Positions 1 through 9,123 are shown, counted from the first letter of the stretch. The stretch is 64,000 nt of DNA from Sphingobium jiangsuense (GCF_014196495.1 NZ_JACIDT010000005.1:62001-126000), one strand, 5' to 3'. A program made the numbers and translations. Notes: generated by a model from the sequence alone, not told the origin.

Positions 1-396
1 CAGCGCTATGCCCGCCTCTTCGGCGAGGGATCGGGTTTTGCCGGGGCGGGCATCCACGCCATCACCTTCCGCATCCGGGGCTTCGGCCTGCTCGAAACGC
101 ATCCCGTGTTCGAACCGCTCGCGCGGGCGGTGTCGCCGGATCCGTCGGCGGCGCTGCTGGAAACCCGGCCCGTCTGTCTCACCGCCGGCAAGGGCTTCGT
201 CGATACGCCGGTCTACGATTATCACGCGTTGCGCGCCGGGCACCGGATCACCGGGCCCGCGGTCATTCAGGTGCCGACGACATCGGTGGTCGTGCCCGAC
301 GGCATGTACGGCGACATCGACGAGATCGGCGTTCTCAGCATCCAGACCAACAGCAATGTCACGCAGTTTCAGCCCAAGAGGAGTGTCGCAGGATGA
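1..396 (+). CDS. Hydantoinase/oxoprolinase HyuA-type subunit, C-terminal fragment
   Basis: This is the last 131 codons of a gene that begins before the window. Frame 1 is open from base 1 and reads into a C-terminal beta-rich segment (RITGPAVIQVPTTSVVVPDG) typical of the HyuA half of ATP-dependent hydantoinases, 5-oxoprolinases and acetone carboxylases. The stop overlaps the start of the next gene by ATGA, the usual arrangement for the two subunits of one enzyme. In the family, HyuA carries the actin-like ATP-binding fold; that part lies outside the window, so the substrate cannot be judged. Family assignment is firm because of the HyuB partner. Confidence 0.82.
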   Translation, partial: QRYARLFGEGSGFAGAGIHAITFRIRGFGLLETHPVFEPLARAVSPDPSAALLETRPVCLTAGKGFVDTPVYDYHALRAGHRITGPAVIQVPTTSVVVPDGMYGDIDEIGVLSIQTNSNVTQFQPKRSVAG

Positions 397-2684
397 TCCC
401 CGGTTCCGAAGCCTTTGTAACCCGTCCCGTCGACCCCGAGGCGCTGATCCGGTCGCTGCCCTCCAGGCTTCAGGTGCACACCGTCAGCCAGCAGGCGATC
501 GACGATCTCGATCCCCTGACCTATGAGGTCGTGCGCCACCGCCTCTGGTCGGTGACGGATGAAATGGGCGAGACGCTCAAGCGCATGTCCGGCTCGCCCA
601 TCGTGACCGATGCCAATGATTTCGACTTCACGATCAACGACGAGGCGGGGCAGCTCGTGCAGGTCGGCCTCTACAACACGATGCTGATCGGCGCGATCGA
701 CCTCGCGCTGACATGGACGCTCCAGAACCGGGCGGTCAATCCGGGGATAGAGGAAGGCGACATGTTCCTGTGCAACGATCCGTGGGTCGGCGGCGGGCTG
801 CACCAGAACGACACCGTGGTGTTCCAGCCGATCTTCCATGACGGCAAGCTGTTCGGCTGGACCAGCGCCGTTTGCCACGAGCCCGATCTGGGCGGAACGG
901 CGATCGGCTCGGCGCCGATCGGCAATGTCGACGTGTTCTCGGAAGCCCTGCCGACGCCGCCTGTCAAGGTGATGCGCAAGGGCGAGCTTCAGCATGATAT
1001 CGTCGATGTGTGGGTCCGCCGCTCGCGCGTGCCGATGGTGGTGGGGCTGGACCTGCGCGCCAAGGTCGGCGCCAACACGATCGGCCGCCAGCGGCTGAAG
1101 GCGGTGATCGAGGAATATGGCCCTGATGTGGTCAAGGCCGTGATGAAGAAGATGATGAACGACGCCGAGCATCGGCTGCGTCACAAATTGCTCTCCGTCC
1201 CCGACGGCAAATGGACCGCGACCGGCTATCAGGACCAGGCTTTCGCGGGTGACCGGGCGACGCACAAGGTCGTCCTCGCGATGACCAAGACCGGCGACCG
1301 GCTGCTGTTCGACTTCACCGGCACGGACCCGCAGGCCGGGGTCATCAGCTGCACGCTGGGCGGCTGCCGGGGCGGCATCATGCTCGCCTTCCTGCCGATC
1401 CTGTGCGGCGACATTCCATGGTCCGCCAGCGGCCTGATGCGATGTTTCGACATCATCGCGCCGGAAGGCACGCTGGTGAACGCGACCTTCCCGGCGGCGA
1501 TCAACCGCGCGCCGCTGGGCACGGGCTGGATGATCGGCAATCTGGTCGCGCAATGCCTTTCGCAGATGCTGGAGCGGGATTTCAGGTTCCGCGACAATGT
1601 GCAGGCGAGCTGCTGCGGCACGTTCGACTTCGCCTGCGTCGCGGGCACCGACGAGCGGCCGAAGGAGCCTGTGCCCTTCCTCAACGTGGTGATGGAAACG
1701 GTGGCGGGCGGCTATGGCGCGCGGCCCGGCCGCGACGGGATCAATACCGGCGGCAGCTTCTGCATTCCGATGGGCCGCGTGCCCGATGCGGAGGTGACCG
1801 AGCTGCTCTATCCCCTTCTCGTCCTCTGGCGGCGCGAGGAACAGGATTCCGGCGGCGCGGGCAGGCAGCGCGGCGGCACGAGCTGCGCCGTCGCCATGAC
1901 CCCCCACGGCACGTCGCTGCCCGCCCATGTCATCATGTCCACATCGGGCAAGGCGACGGCGCAGAATCCCGGTCTTGCCGGGGGCTATCCCGGCAATCTG
2001 GGGCATGACGTCATCGTCCAGGGCGCGGCGGTGGACGCGATGCTGGCGCGCGGCGTCATTCCCACCGACCTCGGCGAACTGGCGGGCGAGGCGGACGCGA
2101 CCCAATGTTTCGCGACCAGCATGCTGTCGCCGGGGGATGTGCTCTACATGAATTGCCAGGGCGGCGGGGGCTATGGCGATCCCCTGTTGCGCGATCCCGA
2201 GCTGGTGGCGCGCGACATCGGCGACGGCCTGATCAGCATGGCCGCCGCGCGCGACATCTACGGCGTGCTTTTCGATGCGGAGGGCCGCGTCGATGCCCCC
2301 GCGACCGACCGGCTGCGGCAGGACATGCGGCAGGCCCGTCTGGACCGGATGACGATCGGCTCGATCATCGAGGGGCGGGTGGAGCCGGGCGAGGGGCAAC
2401 CGGTCGACGACAACCTCGTGATCGTCGGCGACGGCGATCGCGCAAGGGTCGGCTGCCGGCATTGCGGGCAGGCTCTCGGCGATGCGGACGGGCTGCTCCA
2501 TGTCGGCGCGGTCGAAGGGGAGTCGAGCATGGCCGGGCCCATCGTCCGCTCCGACCCCCATCATTTCGTCGATGAGGAGATCGGCTTTATCCAGCATATA
2601 TGCCCCGGCTGCGGCACGGCGCTCCACACCTCCATCGCCCCCAGGGACGGAAAGCAGACCATCAGCGGCTTTGCGCTGGCATAG
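393..2684 (+). CDS. HyuB-type subunit with C-terminal zinc-ribbon-like domain
   Basis: A 763-residue protein. Roughly residues 25-590 match the HyuB fold of N-methylhydantoinase B, 5-oxoprolinase and acetone/acetophenone carboxylase subunits, with the family blocks FLCNDPWVGGGLHQND and a Gly-rich LYMNCQGGGGYGDPL. Family members are normally about 520-600 residues. Here the extra C-terminal part has two CxxC pairs (CRHC near residue 688 and CPGC near 735), which could bind zinc and resembles the small third subunit of acetone/acetophenone carboxylases fused in. Start: ATG overlapping the HyuA stop. Such enzymes use ATP to activate a cyclic amide or a ketone. A link to the nitrogen genes downstream is plausible, but no regulatory element is visible in front of this gene pair inside the window. 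Confidence 0.85.
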   Translation: MIPGSEAFVTRPVDPEALIRSLPSRLQVHTVSQQAIDDLDPLTYEVVRHRLWSVTDEMGETLKRMSGSPIVTDANDFDFTINDEAGQLVQVGLYNTMLIGAIDLALTWTLQNRAVNPGIEEGDMFLCNDPWVGGGLHQNDTVVFQPIFHDGKLFGWTSAVCHEPDLGGTAIGSAPIGNVDVFSEALPTPPVKVMRKGELQHDIVDVWVRRSRVPMVVGLDLRAKVGANTIGRQRLKAVIEEYGPDVVKAVMKKMMNDAEHRLRHKLLSVPDGKWTATGYQDQAFAGDRATHKVVLAMTKTGDRLLFDFTGTDPQAGVISCTLGGCRGGIMLAFLPILCGDIPWSASGLMRCFDIIAPEGTLVNATFPAAINRAPLGTGWMIGNLVAQCLSQMLERDFRFRDNVQASCCGTFDFACVAGTDERPKEPVPFLNVVMETVAGGYGARPGRDGINTGGSFCIPMGRVPDAEVTELLYPLLVLWRREEQDSGGAGRQRGGTSCAVAMTPHGTSLPAHVIMSTSGKATAQNPGLAGGYPGNLGHDVIVQGAAVDAMLARGVIPTDLGELAGEADATQCFATSMLSPGDVLYMNCQGGGGYGDPLLRDPELVARDIGDGLISMAAARDIYGVLFDAEGRVDAPATDRLRQDMRQARLDRMTIGSIIEGRVEPGEGQPVDDNLVIVGDGDRARVGCRHCGQALGDADGLLHVGAVEGESSMAGPIVRSDPHHFVDEEIGFIQHICPGCGTALHTSIAPRDGKQTISGFALA

Positions 2685-2770
2685 CGCCCATTGACGGGGC
2701 GCCGCGGCTCGAAACCGGCAGGGGAAGCCGGTTCGGGCCGTTGCCCGCTGCGCGCCACGCCGCTCCGGTT

Positions 2771-2788
2771 TACGTCAAACGCCCCATA
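2771..2788 (+). promoter_or_regulatory. 18-bp TACGTCAA regulatory element, copy 1
   Basis: TACGTCAAACGCCCCATA, 76 bp (element start to ATG) upstream of the TonB receptor at 2847. It is one of eight near-identical elements in the first 27 kb, all intergenic or at the gene border and all oriented toward a start codon. A weak CATAGG, possibly a -10, lies about 24 bp beyond the element, so it would sit near -35 to -50, where response regulators of the LuxR type usually activate. Confidence 0.8.
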
Positions 2789-2846
2789 TCCTCTTGCGGC
2801 GGGGTTTTCCACATAGGGCAGGTTTCCGAAGGATCAGAAGCCTGCA

Positions 2847-4859
2847 ATGCCCCATAGCCGCCTTTCCCCCGCGCCCCGGCCCCGCCTGCATGCGCCGTGG
2901 CGGACGCTGTCCTGCTGGATTCTGTCCGGCGGTTTGGGCCTTGCCGCGCTTCCCCATGCCGCGCTGGCGCAGGATGCCGGCGGCGTGGGCAATGGGATGG
3001 CCAACGGCGCGGCCGGCAGCGTAGTAAGCCAGGCGCGCGATGCGTTCGGCCAGCGGATCGGCAATGAGGAGATCGGCCTCTATACCGAAGGGCAGGTGCG
3101 CGGGTTCAGCCTTGAGAATGCGGGGAATTACCGCATGGACGGGCATTATTACGTCCGCGCCGCCCGCTTGCCGGACGTGGTCCTCGCCGGTGTCGCGATC
3201 GAGGTCGGCGCCAATGCACTGGCCACCGATTTCCCCGCGCCCTCCGGCATCGTGGCCTCCCGCCTGCGCAGGCCGGGCGCGGGCACGGCCGGGCTGACGG
3301 TGGAGGCGGGCATCCGTCCGCAATTCGCCCCGATGGTGGAGATGAAGGGATGGCTCGCCAGCGCGGACGGGACGCTCGGCGTCGCGGGCGGGGCGCTGGT
3401 CAACCCGCATATCCTCTATTCCGACGGAACGCGGGGGGAGGAATATGCGGTGGGGGCGGTACCGCGCGCGCGGATCGGGGCGCTTAACCTCACCGGGCTG
3501 GCCGCATGGCAGCACCGGCGCTTCAACGGCAATTACAGCTTCCGCAGCGCCAACGGCGCGCTGCCGCCGGAGCTGAAGGGCATCCGGCTGTTCGCCCCGC
3601 CATGGCAGCGTTTCAGGAACGACATGGTCAATCTGGGCGGCATGGCCGACTGGTCGACGCCCGACGGGTGGGAGAGGAAGGCCGGGCTGTTCTGGTCCTC
3701 CTCGTCGCAGCCGGAAAACGACTTCACGATGATGACGCTGAACCCGGACGGCACGGCGCGCACCACGGCGATCGCGGTGCGCGACCAGTATACGCGCTCC
3801 CTTTCCGGCGAGGTGCTGGCCGGGCGGCGGTTCGAGTGGCTGGGCATCGCCCACCGGCTGACCGGCGCGGCGCGGTATCGCCGCACCACCACCCGCGCGA
3901 CGCCGGGGCAATCCTTCGACCTCGGCCTCGTCGACCTCGACGCGCGCGATTTCGGGCCGCCGCCCGTTCTCGACGGCGACATGGTCTACAGCCACGGGCT
4001 GGTGAGGCAGGACAGCATCGGCCTCAGCTATGAAATGGATATCGCCGGGCGGGTAAGGATACAGGCGGGTGTCCAGCGAGCCTTCTACCGCAAGACGGTC
4101 GCCATTGACGGCGCCGTCCCGCAGGAGACGGACGACCGCTACTGGCTGTACAATGGCGCGCTGATCCTCCCGCTGCCGCGCGGCTGGCTCGGCTATATGA
4201 GCTATACGCGCGGGCTGGAGGAAAAGGGCGTCGCCCCCGCCAACGCGGCCAACCGCAACGAGGTGCTGCCCGCCGTGATGGCGCGGCAGGTGGAACTGGG
4301 CGTGCGCGGGCGCGTCCACGGCCGGCTGTCGCTGGCCGCCGGGCTGTTCGAGATCGTCAAGCCCACGACCGGGTTCGACGAGCAGGGGCGCTTCGGCCTG
4401 CAAGGCACGGTGCGCCATCGCGGCGTCGAGCTGTCGCTGTCCGGTCCGCTGACGGACCGGCTGACCATCGCCACCGGCGCGGTCTTTCTCGACCCGGAAA
4501 ATTCGGGACCGGCGGTGGAAACGGGCCTCATCGCGCACTGGCCCGCCGGGCAATCCCGCCTCACCGCGCAGTTCAACATGGAATATCGCCTGCCCGTGCC
4601 CGCGAACCTGTCGGTCGACGTGCAATTGACGCATAATTCCACGCAGCCCGCCGACATGGCGGACAGGTTCCGCACCGGCGCCAACAGCCTGTTCGACATC
4701 GGCGCGCGCTATCGCCTCGCGCTGGCGGGCAGGCCCACGACCTTGCGCTTTCGCGTCCAGAATCTGCTGAACGACCGGTCCTGGTCGGCCAGCGGATCGG
4801 GCACCCTGTCCCGCGTCCGCCCGCGCGCCTTCACCCTGACCGCGCTGGCCAGCCTGTAG
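2847..4859 (+). CDS. TonB-dependent receptor with short plug
   Basis: 670 residues. The N-terminus has an export signal ending near AALPHAALA-QD. The following plug is abbreviated: it begins at about residue 60 with QRIGNEEIGLYTEGQVRGFS and goes directly to the R-G-F and RMDGHYY elements, with no recognisable TonB box or the usual first plug strands. Residues of about 160-670 are amphipathic beta-strand repeats of a 22-strand barrel. It stands alone behind element copy 1 and in front of the nickel permease operon, so outer-membrane uptake of a nickel chelate or of the guanidino substrate is plausible. The substrate cannot be read from the sequence. Confidence 0.8.
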   Translation: MPHSRLSPAPRPRLHAPWRTLSCWILSGGLGLAALPHAALAQDAGGVGNGMANGAAGSVVSQARDAFGQRIGNEEIGLYTEGQVRGFSLENAGNYRMDGHYYVRAARLPDVVLAGVAIEVGANALATDFPAPSGIVASRLRRPGAGTAGLTVEAGIRPQFAPMVEMKGWLASADGTLGVAGGALVNPHILYSDGTRGEEYAVGAVPRARIGALNLTGLAAWQHRRFNGNYSFRSANGALPPELKGIRLFAPPWQRFRNDMVNLGGMADWSTPDGWERKAGLFWSSSSQPENDFTMMTLNPDGTARTTAIAVRDQYTRSLSGEVLAGRRFEWLGIAHRLTGAARYRRTTTRATPGQSFDLGLVDLDARDFGPPPVLDGDMVYSHGLVRQDSIGLSYEMDIAGRVRIQAGVQRAFYRKTVAIDGAVPQETDDRYWLYNGALILPLPRGWLGYMSYTRGLEEKGVAPANAANRNEVLPAVMARQVELGVRGRVHGRLSLAAGLFEIVKPTTGFDEQGRFGLQGTVRHRGVELSLSGPLTDRLTIATGAVFLDPENSGPAVETGLIAHWPAGQSRLTAQFNMEYRLPVPANLSVDVQLTHNSTQPADMADRFRTGANSLFDIGARYRLALAGRPTTLRFRVQNLLNDRSWSASGSGTLSRVRPRAFTLTALASL

Positions 4860-4895
4860 GCGGTGCATCCTGGACCGGCGCCGCCGCCCCCGCAC

Positions 4896-4913
4896 TACGT
4901 CAAATGCCCCTTG
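4896..4913 (+). promoter_or_regulatory. 18-bp TACGTCAA regulatory element, copy 2
   Basis: TACGTCAAATGCCCCTTG, 82 bp before the hupE start at 4978. A TTATGA, possibly a -10, lies at the same spacing (about 22 bp beyond the element) as the CATAGG of copy 1. It would drive the four-gene hupE-receptor-DUF4198-NikL-like operon. Confidence 0.8.
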
Positions 4914-4977
4914 GGCGAGGGTCCTCCCCGCCGGTTATGAGGAATGCGGGCAATCTTCATAACAGCGGAGGCAAGAG

Positions 4978-5769
4978 ATGAGCAGGCATTTCCCCGGATA
5001 TGGGCCCGGATATGGGAACGGGTTGGCCAGAGGGGCCGCGCGCGCCGCCTGTGCGGTGCTGGCGCTGCTCGCCCCCGTTCCGGCGATGGCGCATAATGTA
5101 TCGGAGCAGGCGCGGCAGATGATGCTGGAAGGCGGCCTGCTGGATGTCGTTCGCATCGGCGCCGAACATATGCTGACCGGCTACGACCATCTGCTGTTCC
5201 TGCTCGGCGTGCTGTTCTTCCTCAAAAGCCATGGCGAGATCGTCCGCTTCATCACCGCGTTCACGCTGGGGCACACGATCACGCTGCTGGGCGCGACGAT
5301 GCTGGGCGTCACCGCCAACGCCTATCTGGTTGATGCGGCGATCGCGCTGACCGTCTGCTACAAGGCGTGCGAGAATCTCGACCTGTTCCGGCGCTGGCTG
5401 GGCGTGCGCCAGCCCAACCTGCTGCTGATGGTCTTTCTGTTCGGCCTGATCCACGGTTTCGGCCTTTCCACCCGGTTGCAGCAGATGACGCTGATGGACG
5501 ACCCGCGGATCGTGCCGAAGATCCTCGCCTTCAATGTCGGCGTGGAGTTGGGGCAGATCGCGGCGCTCGGCCTGATGGTCGGCGTCGTCGGATTATGGCG
5601 CCAGACCGCGCTGTGGCGCCCGGTGACGCGCGCCGTCAACGCGGCGCTCATTCTGGCGGGCCTTGGCCTGTTCGCGACGCAGCTCGGCCATTTCGCCGCG
5701 GGCGATCGTGACGAGGCGGCGATCGCCAGCCGTTCCACCTCCCTCCTTTCCAAGGAAGCTCGCATATGA
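4978..5769 (+). CDS. hupE: HupE/UreJ-family permease (probable nickel transporter)
   Basis: 263 residues with a signal-like N-terminus ending MAHNVSEQA, followed by about six membrane segments. The family signature is present as GAEHMLTGYDHLLFLLG (H..G.DH in the first membrane segment), with a second His-containing segment FGLIHGFGLS. HupE/UreJ proteins are secondary nickel or cobalt permeases of the inner membrane, found with hydrogenases and ureases. The stop overlaps the next receptor's ATG (ATGA), so the permease and the outer-membrane receptor are translationally coupled. The urease genes 22 kb downstream explain the need for nickel. A related but longer paralog lies at 18157. Confidence 0.85.
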   Translation: MSRHFPGYGPGYGNGLARGAARAACAVLALLAPVPAMAHNVSEQARQMMLEGGLLDVVRIGAEHMLTGYDHLLFLLGVLFFLKSHGEIVRFITAFTLGHTITLLGATMLGVTANAYLVDAAIALTVCYKACENLDLFRRWLGVRQPNLLLMVFLFGLIHGFGLSTRLQQMTLMDDPRIVPKILAFNVGVELGQIAALGLMVGVVGLWRQTALWRPVTRAVNAALILAGLGLFATQLGHFAAGDRDEAAIASRSTSLLSKEARI

Positions 5770-7790
5770 AAAAGGCCCTCGCTTTCCTGATGCTCGGCGG
5801 CATCGCAACCCTGCCCGCCGCCGCGCTGGCGGAGGACGCCTCCGCCGACGCCGACGATGGCAGCGCCATTGTCGTCAAGGGCCAGCTGGTCGCTGCGACG
5901 GCGAGCGCCTGGTCGGTCACCACCCTCGGCACGGAGGAGATCCGCGAGCAGGCGCTCGGCCAGATGGACGACTATCTGCGCTTCGTGCCGGGCATGGCGG
6001 TGCGCAACCTCGGCATGGGCGGCGTCGCCAACAGCATCGTCATTCGCGGCTTCGGCAATGGCGGCCATGGCGGCGATCTGGGCGCGGTGATCGACGGCAT
6101 CCCGCTCAACGAGGCGATGAGCCATGCGGACGGCTATGTCGATCTCAATGTCGTCGTCCCGCTGGAGCTGGAGAGCCTGACCGTCTATCGCGGGCCGGTT
6201 TCCGCGCTCTACGGCAATTATAATCGCGGCGGCCTCGTCCGCCTCGATACCCGCAAGGGCGGCGACTATCTCAACGCCGACGCCAGCATGGGCTCATTCG
6301 GTACGGGCGATCTGCAAATGGCGCTGGGGCGGGAATGGTCCGGCGGCACGCTCAACCTCACCGGGCAATATTTCCTCTCCGACGGATATCGCCCCCAAAC
6401 CGATCAGGAGCGGCAGACGCTGTCGGGCCGCCTCGGCCTCGACCTGTCGCCCGGTGTCACGCTGGCGCTGTCGGGCCGCTATCATCATGCCGATGCGCAA
6501 AATGCCAGCTATATCACCGCCGCGCAGTTCGAGACCGACCCTTATGGCATCGACCCCGCTGTGCAGAATGACGGCGCGCGCAAGCATTTCGGTACGGCGC
6601 GGGCGGACCTCGGCATCGCGCTTTCCCCCTCGGCCAGCCTGCTGGGCTTCGCCTATGGCACGCGGCAGGATTTCACCCGCTGGTTCTCCCGCCCCGTTTC
6701 CGGCGCATGGCGGCAGCGAGAGGAAAGCTATGACCGCGCCATCTTCGGGGCGGGTACCAGCCTCAACGGCACCATCGCTGCGGACTGGGCGACAGAGCCG
6801 ATCCGCTATGTCGTCGGGGTGGAGCTGTTCCGGGAACGGACCGACTATATGTTCTACGACGGGCTGGACCGGCGCAGGCGCGTGAGCCCGGCGCTGGCCG
6901 ATCGGCGCACGCGGCTCAACAGCCTGTCCGCCTTCACCGAGATTCAGGCGCCATTGCACCGGCTGTTCGACCTCTCCCTCGGCCTGCGCGCCGACCGCTT
7001 CACCGGCGGCTGCGCGGTGCGCGGGCCGGAAACCGGGGGCGACCCCTGCGGCAGGCTGCGGGTGATCGAGCGGCTCAGCCCCAAGATCGGGCTGCGCTCG
7101 CAACTGGCCGAGGCGCTGCAATTGCGGCTCGGCTGGGCGGAGGGCTTCGCGCTGCCCAATGCCTTCGTCAAATATGCGACCGGCGGCCAGCCGCTCGACG
7201 CCAGCGTCTTCCGCCAGACCGAAATCGGCGTGAAGCTGACGCCGGGGGAGGGCCTCACCCTCGATGCCGCCGCCTATCGCCTGACATCGAGCGGCGAGGT
7301 TCGCACCGTCGCGCCGGGCATTTACGAGAATTACGGCTCCACCCGCAATCAGGGGGTGGAGATCAGCGCCGAATGGCAGGCGACGCCGCGCCTCTGGCTG
7401 CGCGCCGTCTATGGCCATACCGATACCGAGGTGCGCAAGAACGGCGACCCGGCGCTGATCGGCAACAGCGTCGCCGGGGTGCCCCGCGACAGCGCCAATG
7501 TGGATTTGCGCTGGCAGCCGATCGGCGGATGGGAACTGGCGGGCAATTGGCGCTATGTCGGCGCCTATCAGGTCAATGCCGCCAACAGCCTGCAAGCCGA
7601 CCCTTATGACATAGTCGACCTGACCCTGTCGCATGAAGGCCGCGCGCCCTTCGCCTATCGCGCCTATGTGCGGGTCGAGAATGTGGCCGACACCCGCTAT
7701 GCCGCCTCCGTCTCCCTGATCGGCGGGCAGACGCTGTTCTCCCCCGGAGCGCCGCGCACCGTCCGCGCGGGCATCCAGATCACGTTATGA
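5766..7790 (+). CDS. TonB-dependent receptor, nickel operon
   Basis: 674 residues. A clean signal peptide (cleavage near ALA-EDA) is followed by a normal plug: a TonB-box-like SAIVVKGQLV, the segment EEIREQALGQMDDYLRFVPG and the IVIRGFG block, then VYRGPVSALYGNYNRGG, the usual plug end. The rest is beta-barrel. It overlaps hupE by 4 bp and is followed after 16 bp by the DUF4198 gene. Its context strongly suggests outer-membrane uptake of a nickel (or cobalt) complex delivered to HupE. The C-terminus ends in Leu rather than the usual aromatic residue. Confidence 0.85.
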   Translation: MKKALAFLMLGGIATLPAAALAEDASADADDGSAIVVKGQLVAATASAWSVTTLGTEEIREQALGQMDDYLRFVPGMAVRNLGMGGVANSIVIRGFGNGGHGGDLGAVIDGIPLNEAMSHADGYVDLNVVVPLELESLTVYRGPVSALYGNYNRGGLVRLDTRKGGDYLNADASMGSFGTGDLQMALGREWSGGTLNLTGQYFLSDGYRPQTDQERQTLSGRLGLDLSPGVTLALSGRYHHADAQNASYITAAQFETDPYGIDPAVQNDGARKHFGTARADLGIALSPSASLLGFAYGTRQDFTRWFSRPVSGAWRQREESYDRAIFGAGTSLNGTIAADWATEPIRYVVGVELFRERTDYMFYDGLDRRRRVSPALADRRTRLNSLSAFTEIQAPLHRLFDLSLGLRADRFTGGCAVRGPETGGDPCGRLRVIERLSPKIGLRSQLAEALQLRLGWAEGFALPNAFVKYATGGQPLDASVFRQTEIGVKLTPGEGLTLDAAAYRLTSSGEVRTVAPGIYENYGSTRNQGVEISAEWQATPRLWLRAVYGHTDTEVRKNGDPALIGNSVAGVPRDSANVDLRWQPIGGWELAGNWRYVGAYQVNAANSLQADPYDIVDLTLSHEGRAPFAYRAYVRVENVADTRYAASVSLIGGQTLFSPGAPRTVRAGIQITL

Positions 7791-7806
7791 CAGAAAGGAC
7801 CCCCTG

Positions 7807-8511
7807 ATGCGCTCACGCCTTGCCGCGCCACTGATTGCATTCGCCTGCTTCGCGCTGGCCGCCCCGGCGCACGCCCATACGGTCTGGCTGGTGCCCGAAA
7901 AGGCCGGGCGCTGGCATGTTCTCTTCGGCGGCCATGCAGGCCAAACCAACGCCTATCCCGCCGACAAGCTGAAGACGGTGCGGGCGATCGCCGCCAACGG
8001 CAAGACGCTCCCCGTCCGCCGTACCGTTGCGCCGGACGGCGTGCATCTTGCCATAGAGGGGAAACCGAGCGTCATCCTCGCCCATTATGACAATGGCATC
8101 CACACCAGCCGGACGGACGGCCCCTCGGTCGAAAAGCCGATGAACCAGGTGCCGCATGCGACCAGGGGCGTGCGCGCGATCAAATATCACAAGACCCTTG
8201 CCGACTGGACGCCCGCCGTCGCCCGCAGCTACGGCCAGCCGTTCGAGCTGGTGCCGCTTTCCGCGACCCGGCCCGTCGCGGGCAGGCCGATGAAGCTGCG
8301 GGTGCTGATCGGCGGCAAGCCCGCCCCCGGCATCGCCATTGCGCGCAACGAGGAAGGCCGGGAGGCCGTCACCGACGCGCAGGGCGTGGCGAGCTTCACG
8401 CCCGTCGCCGGGTTCAACCGCATCTGGTCCGGCAGGCGCGTGCCGGTAAAGGGCAACCCCGCCTTCACCGAGGACAGCATCGAATATTCGCTGGGATTCT
8501 TCGCGGAATGA
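7807..8511 (+). CDS. DUF4198 periplasmic protein (NikK-like)
   Basis: 234 residues with a signal peptide cleaved near APAHAHTVWLVP, so the mature N-terminus carries His residues. The remainder has the DUF4198 layout: HAGQTNAYPADKL near the start, VLIGGKPAPGIAIA in a beta-sandwich region, and DAQGVASFTPVAGFNRIWS toward the end. DUF4198 proteins occur with nickel and cobalt importers and are thought to bind or hand over metal in the periplasm. Here the gene sits between a TonB receptor and a NikL-like gene and overlaps the latter by 4 bp, which supports a nickel role. Confidence 0.75.
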   Translation: MRSRLAAPLIAFACFALAAPAHAHTVWLVPEKAGRWHVLFGGHAGQTNAYPADKLKTVRAIAANGKTLPVRRTVAPDGVHLAIEGKPSVILAHYDNGIHTSRTDGPSVEKPMNQVPHATRGVRAIKYHKTLADWTPAVARSYGQPFELVPLSATRPVAGRPMKLRVLIGGKPAPGIAIARNEEGREAVTDAQGVASFTPVAGFNRIWSGRRVPVKGNPAFTEDSIEYSLGFFAE

Positions 8512-8999
8512 GGCGGCTGCTATCCCTCGCGCTCGCCGGTGCGGCGCTGCTGTTCTCGCCCGCCGCGCTCGCCCATGGCCTGCTGATGAAGCTGGAGCGG
8601 GAAGGCGATGCGATCGCCGGGACGCTCTATTACAGCAACGGCCAGCGCGCGGGCGGCGAATGGATCGAGCTGTTCGACGAGGCGCGGCCCGGCGCGGCCG
8701 TGCAGACCATCCGCACGCAGGGCGACGGTTCCTTCCGCCTGCACGGAGAGCAGGGCCATCGCTATCGCGTGCGCGCGTCGGGCGAGGAGGGGCATGAAAT
8801 CACCATGACCATCGCCTTCGACGGCGCGCAAGCGCGGGGGAAGATGGTGAGCGGCCCGCAGGAAGAGGGCGCGGCCCCCTCCGAAGCGGAGGCCGTTCCC
8901 GCCTGGGCGGTGCTGGGCGGGCTGCTCGCCCTGTCGGCGATACCGGCGCTGTGGCTGCGGCGGCGCGCGCCCGCCGCAACCCGCGATCATCGGGATTAG
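8508..8999 (+). CDS. NikL-like membrane-anchored periplasmic protein
   Basis: 163 residues. A signal peptide (cleavage near ALAHG) puts a His at the mature N-terminus. A small beta-sandwich domain follows (GTLYYSNGQRAGGEWIELFD, GDGSFRLHGEQGHRYRVRA), and a single C-terminal membrane helix (WAVLGGLLALSAIPALWL) is capped by Arg residues. This is the layout of NikL, an accessory protein of nickel ECF transporters; no ECF components are seen here, so it may serve HupE instead. It closes the operon; the next gene has its own TACGTCAA element. Confidence 0.6.
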   Translation: MRRLLSLALAGAALLFSPAALAHGLLMKLEREGDAIAGTLYYSNGQRAGGEWIELFDEARPGAAVQTIRTQGDGSFRLHGEQGHRYRVRASGEEGHEITMTIAFDGAQARGKMVSGPQEEGAAPSEAEAVPAWAVLGGLLALSAIPALWLRRRAPAATRDHRD

Positions 9000-9008
9000 A
9001 CGCCCGGC

Positions 9009-9026
9009 TACGTCAAATGCCCGATG
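9009..9026 (+). promoter_or_regulatory. 18-bp TACGTCAA regulatory element, copy 3
   Basis: TACGTCAAATGCCCGATG, 115 bp before the first arginase-family gene (9124). The last half differs from the consensus by one base. No convincing -10 is visible at the spacing used by copies 1 and 2. Confidence 0.75.
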
Positions 9027-9123
9027 GCATGCCCCGCCGGTCCGGCCGAAAAAGGACCGGTTTCGCCCGCCTTTCCTCTACGGACCGGCGCGGGCGGCAC
9101 GAAGGGAGCGCAAAGGAGACATC

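Noticed and set aside
369-2627. Long opposite-strand open frames over GC-rich genes (for example opposite hyuB)
   Set aside because: They are by-products of high GC at third positions; the forward frames carry the conserved motifs.
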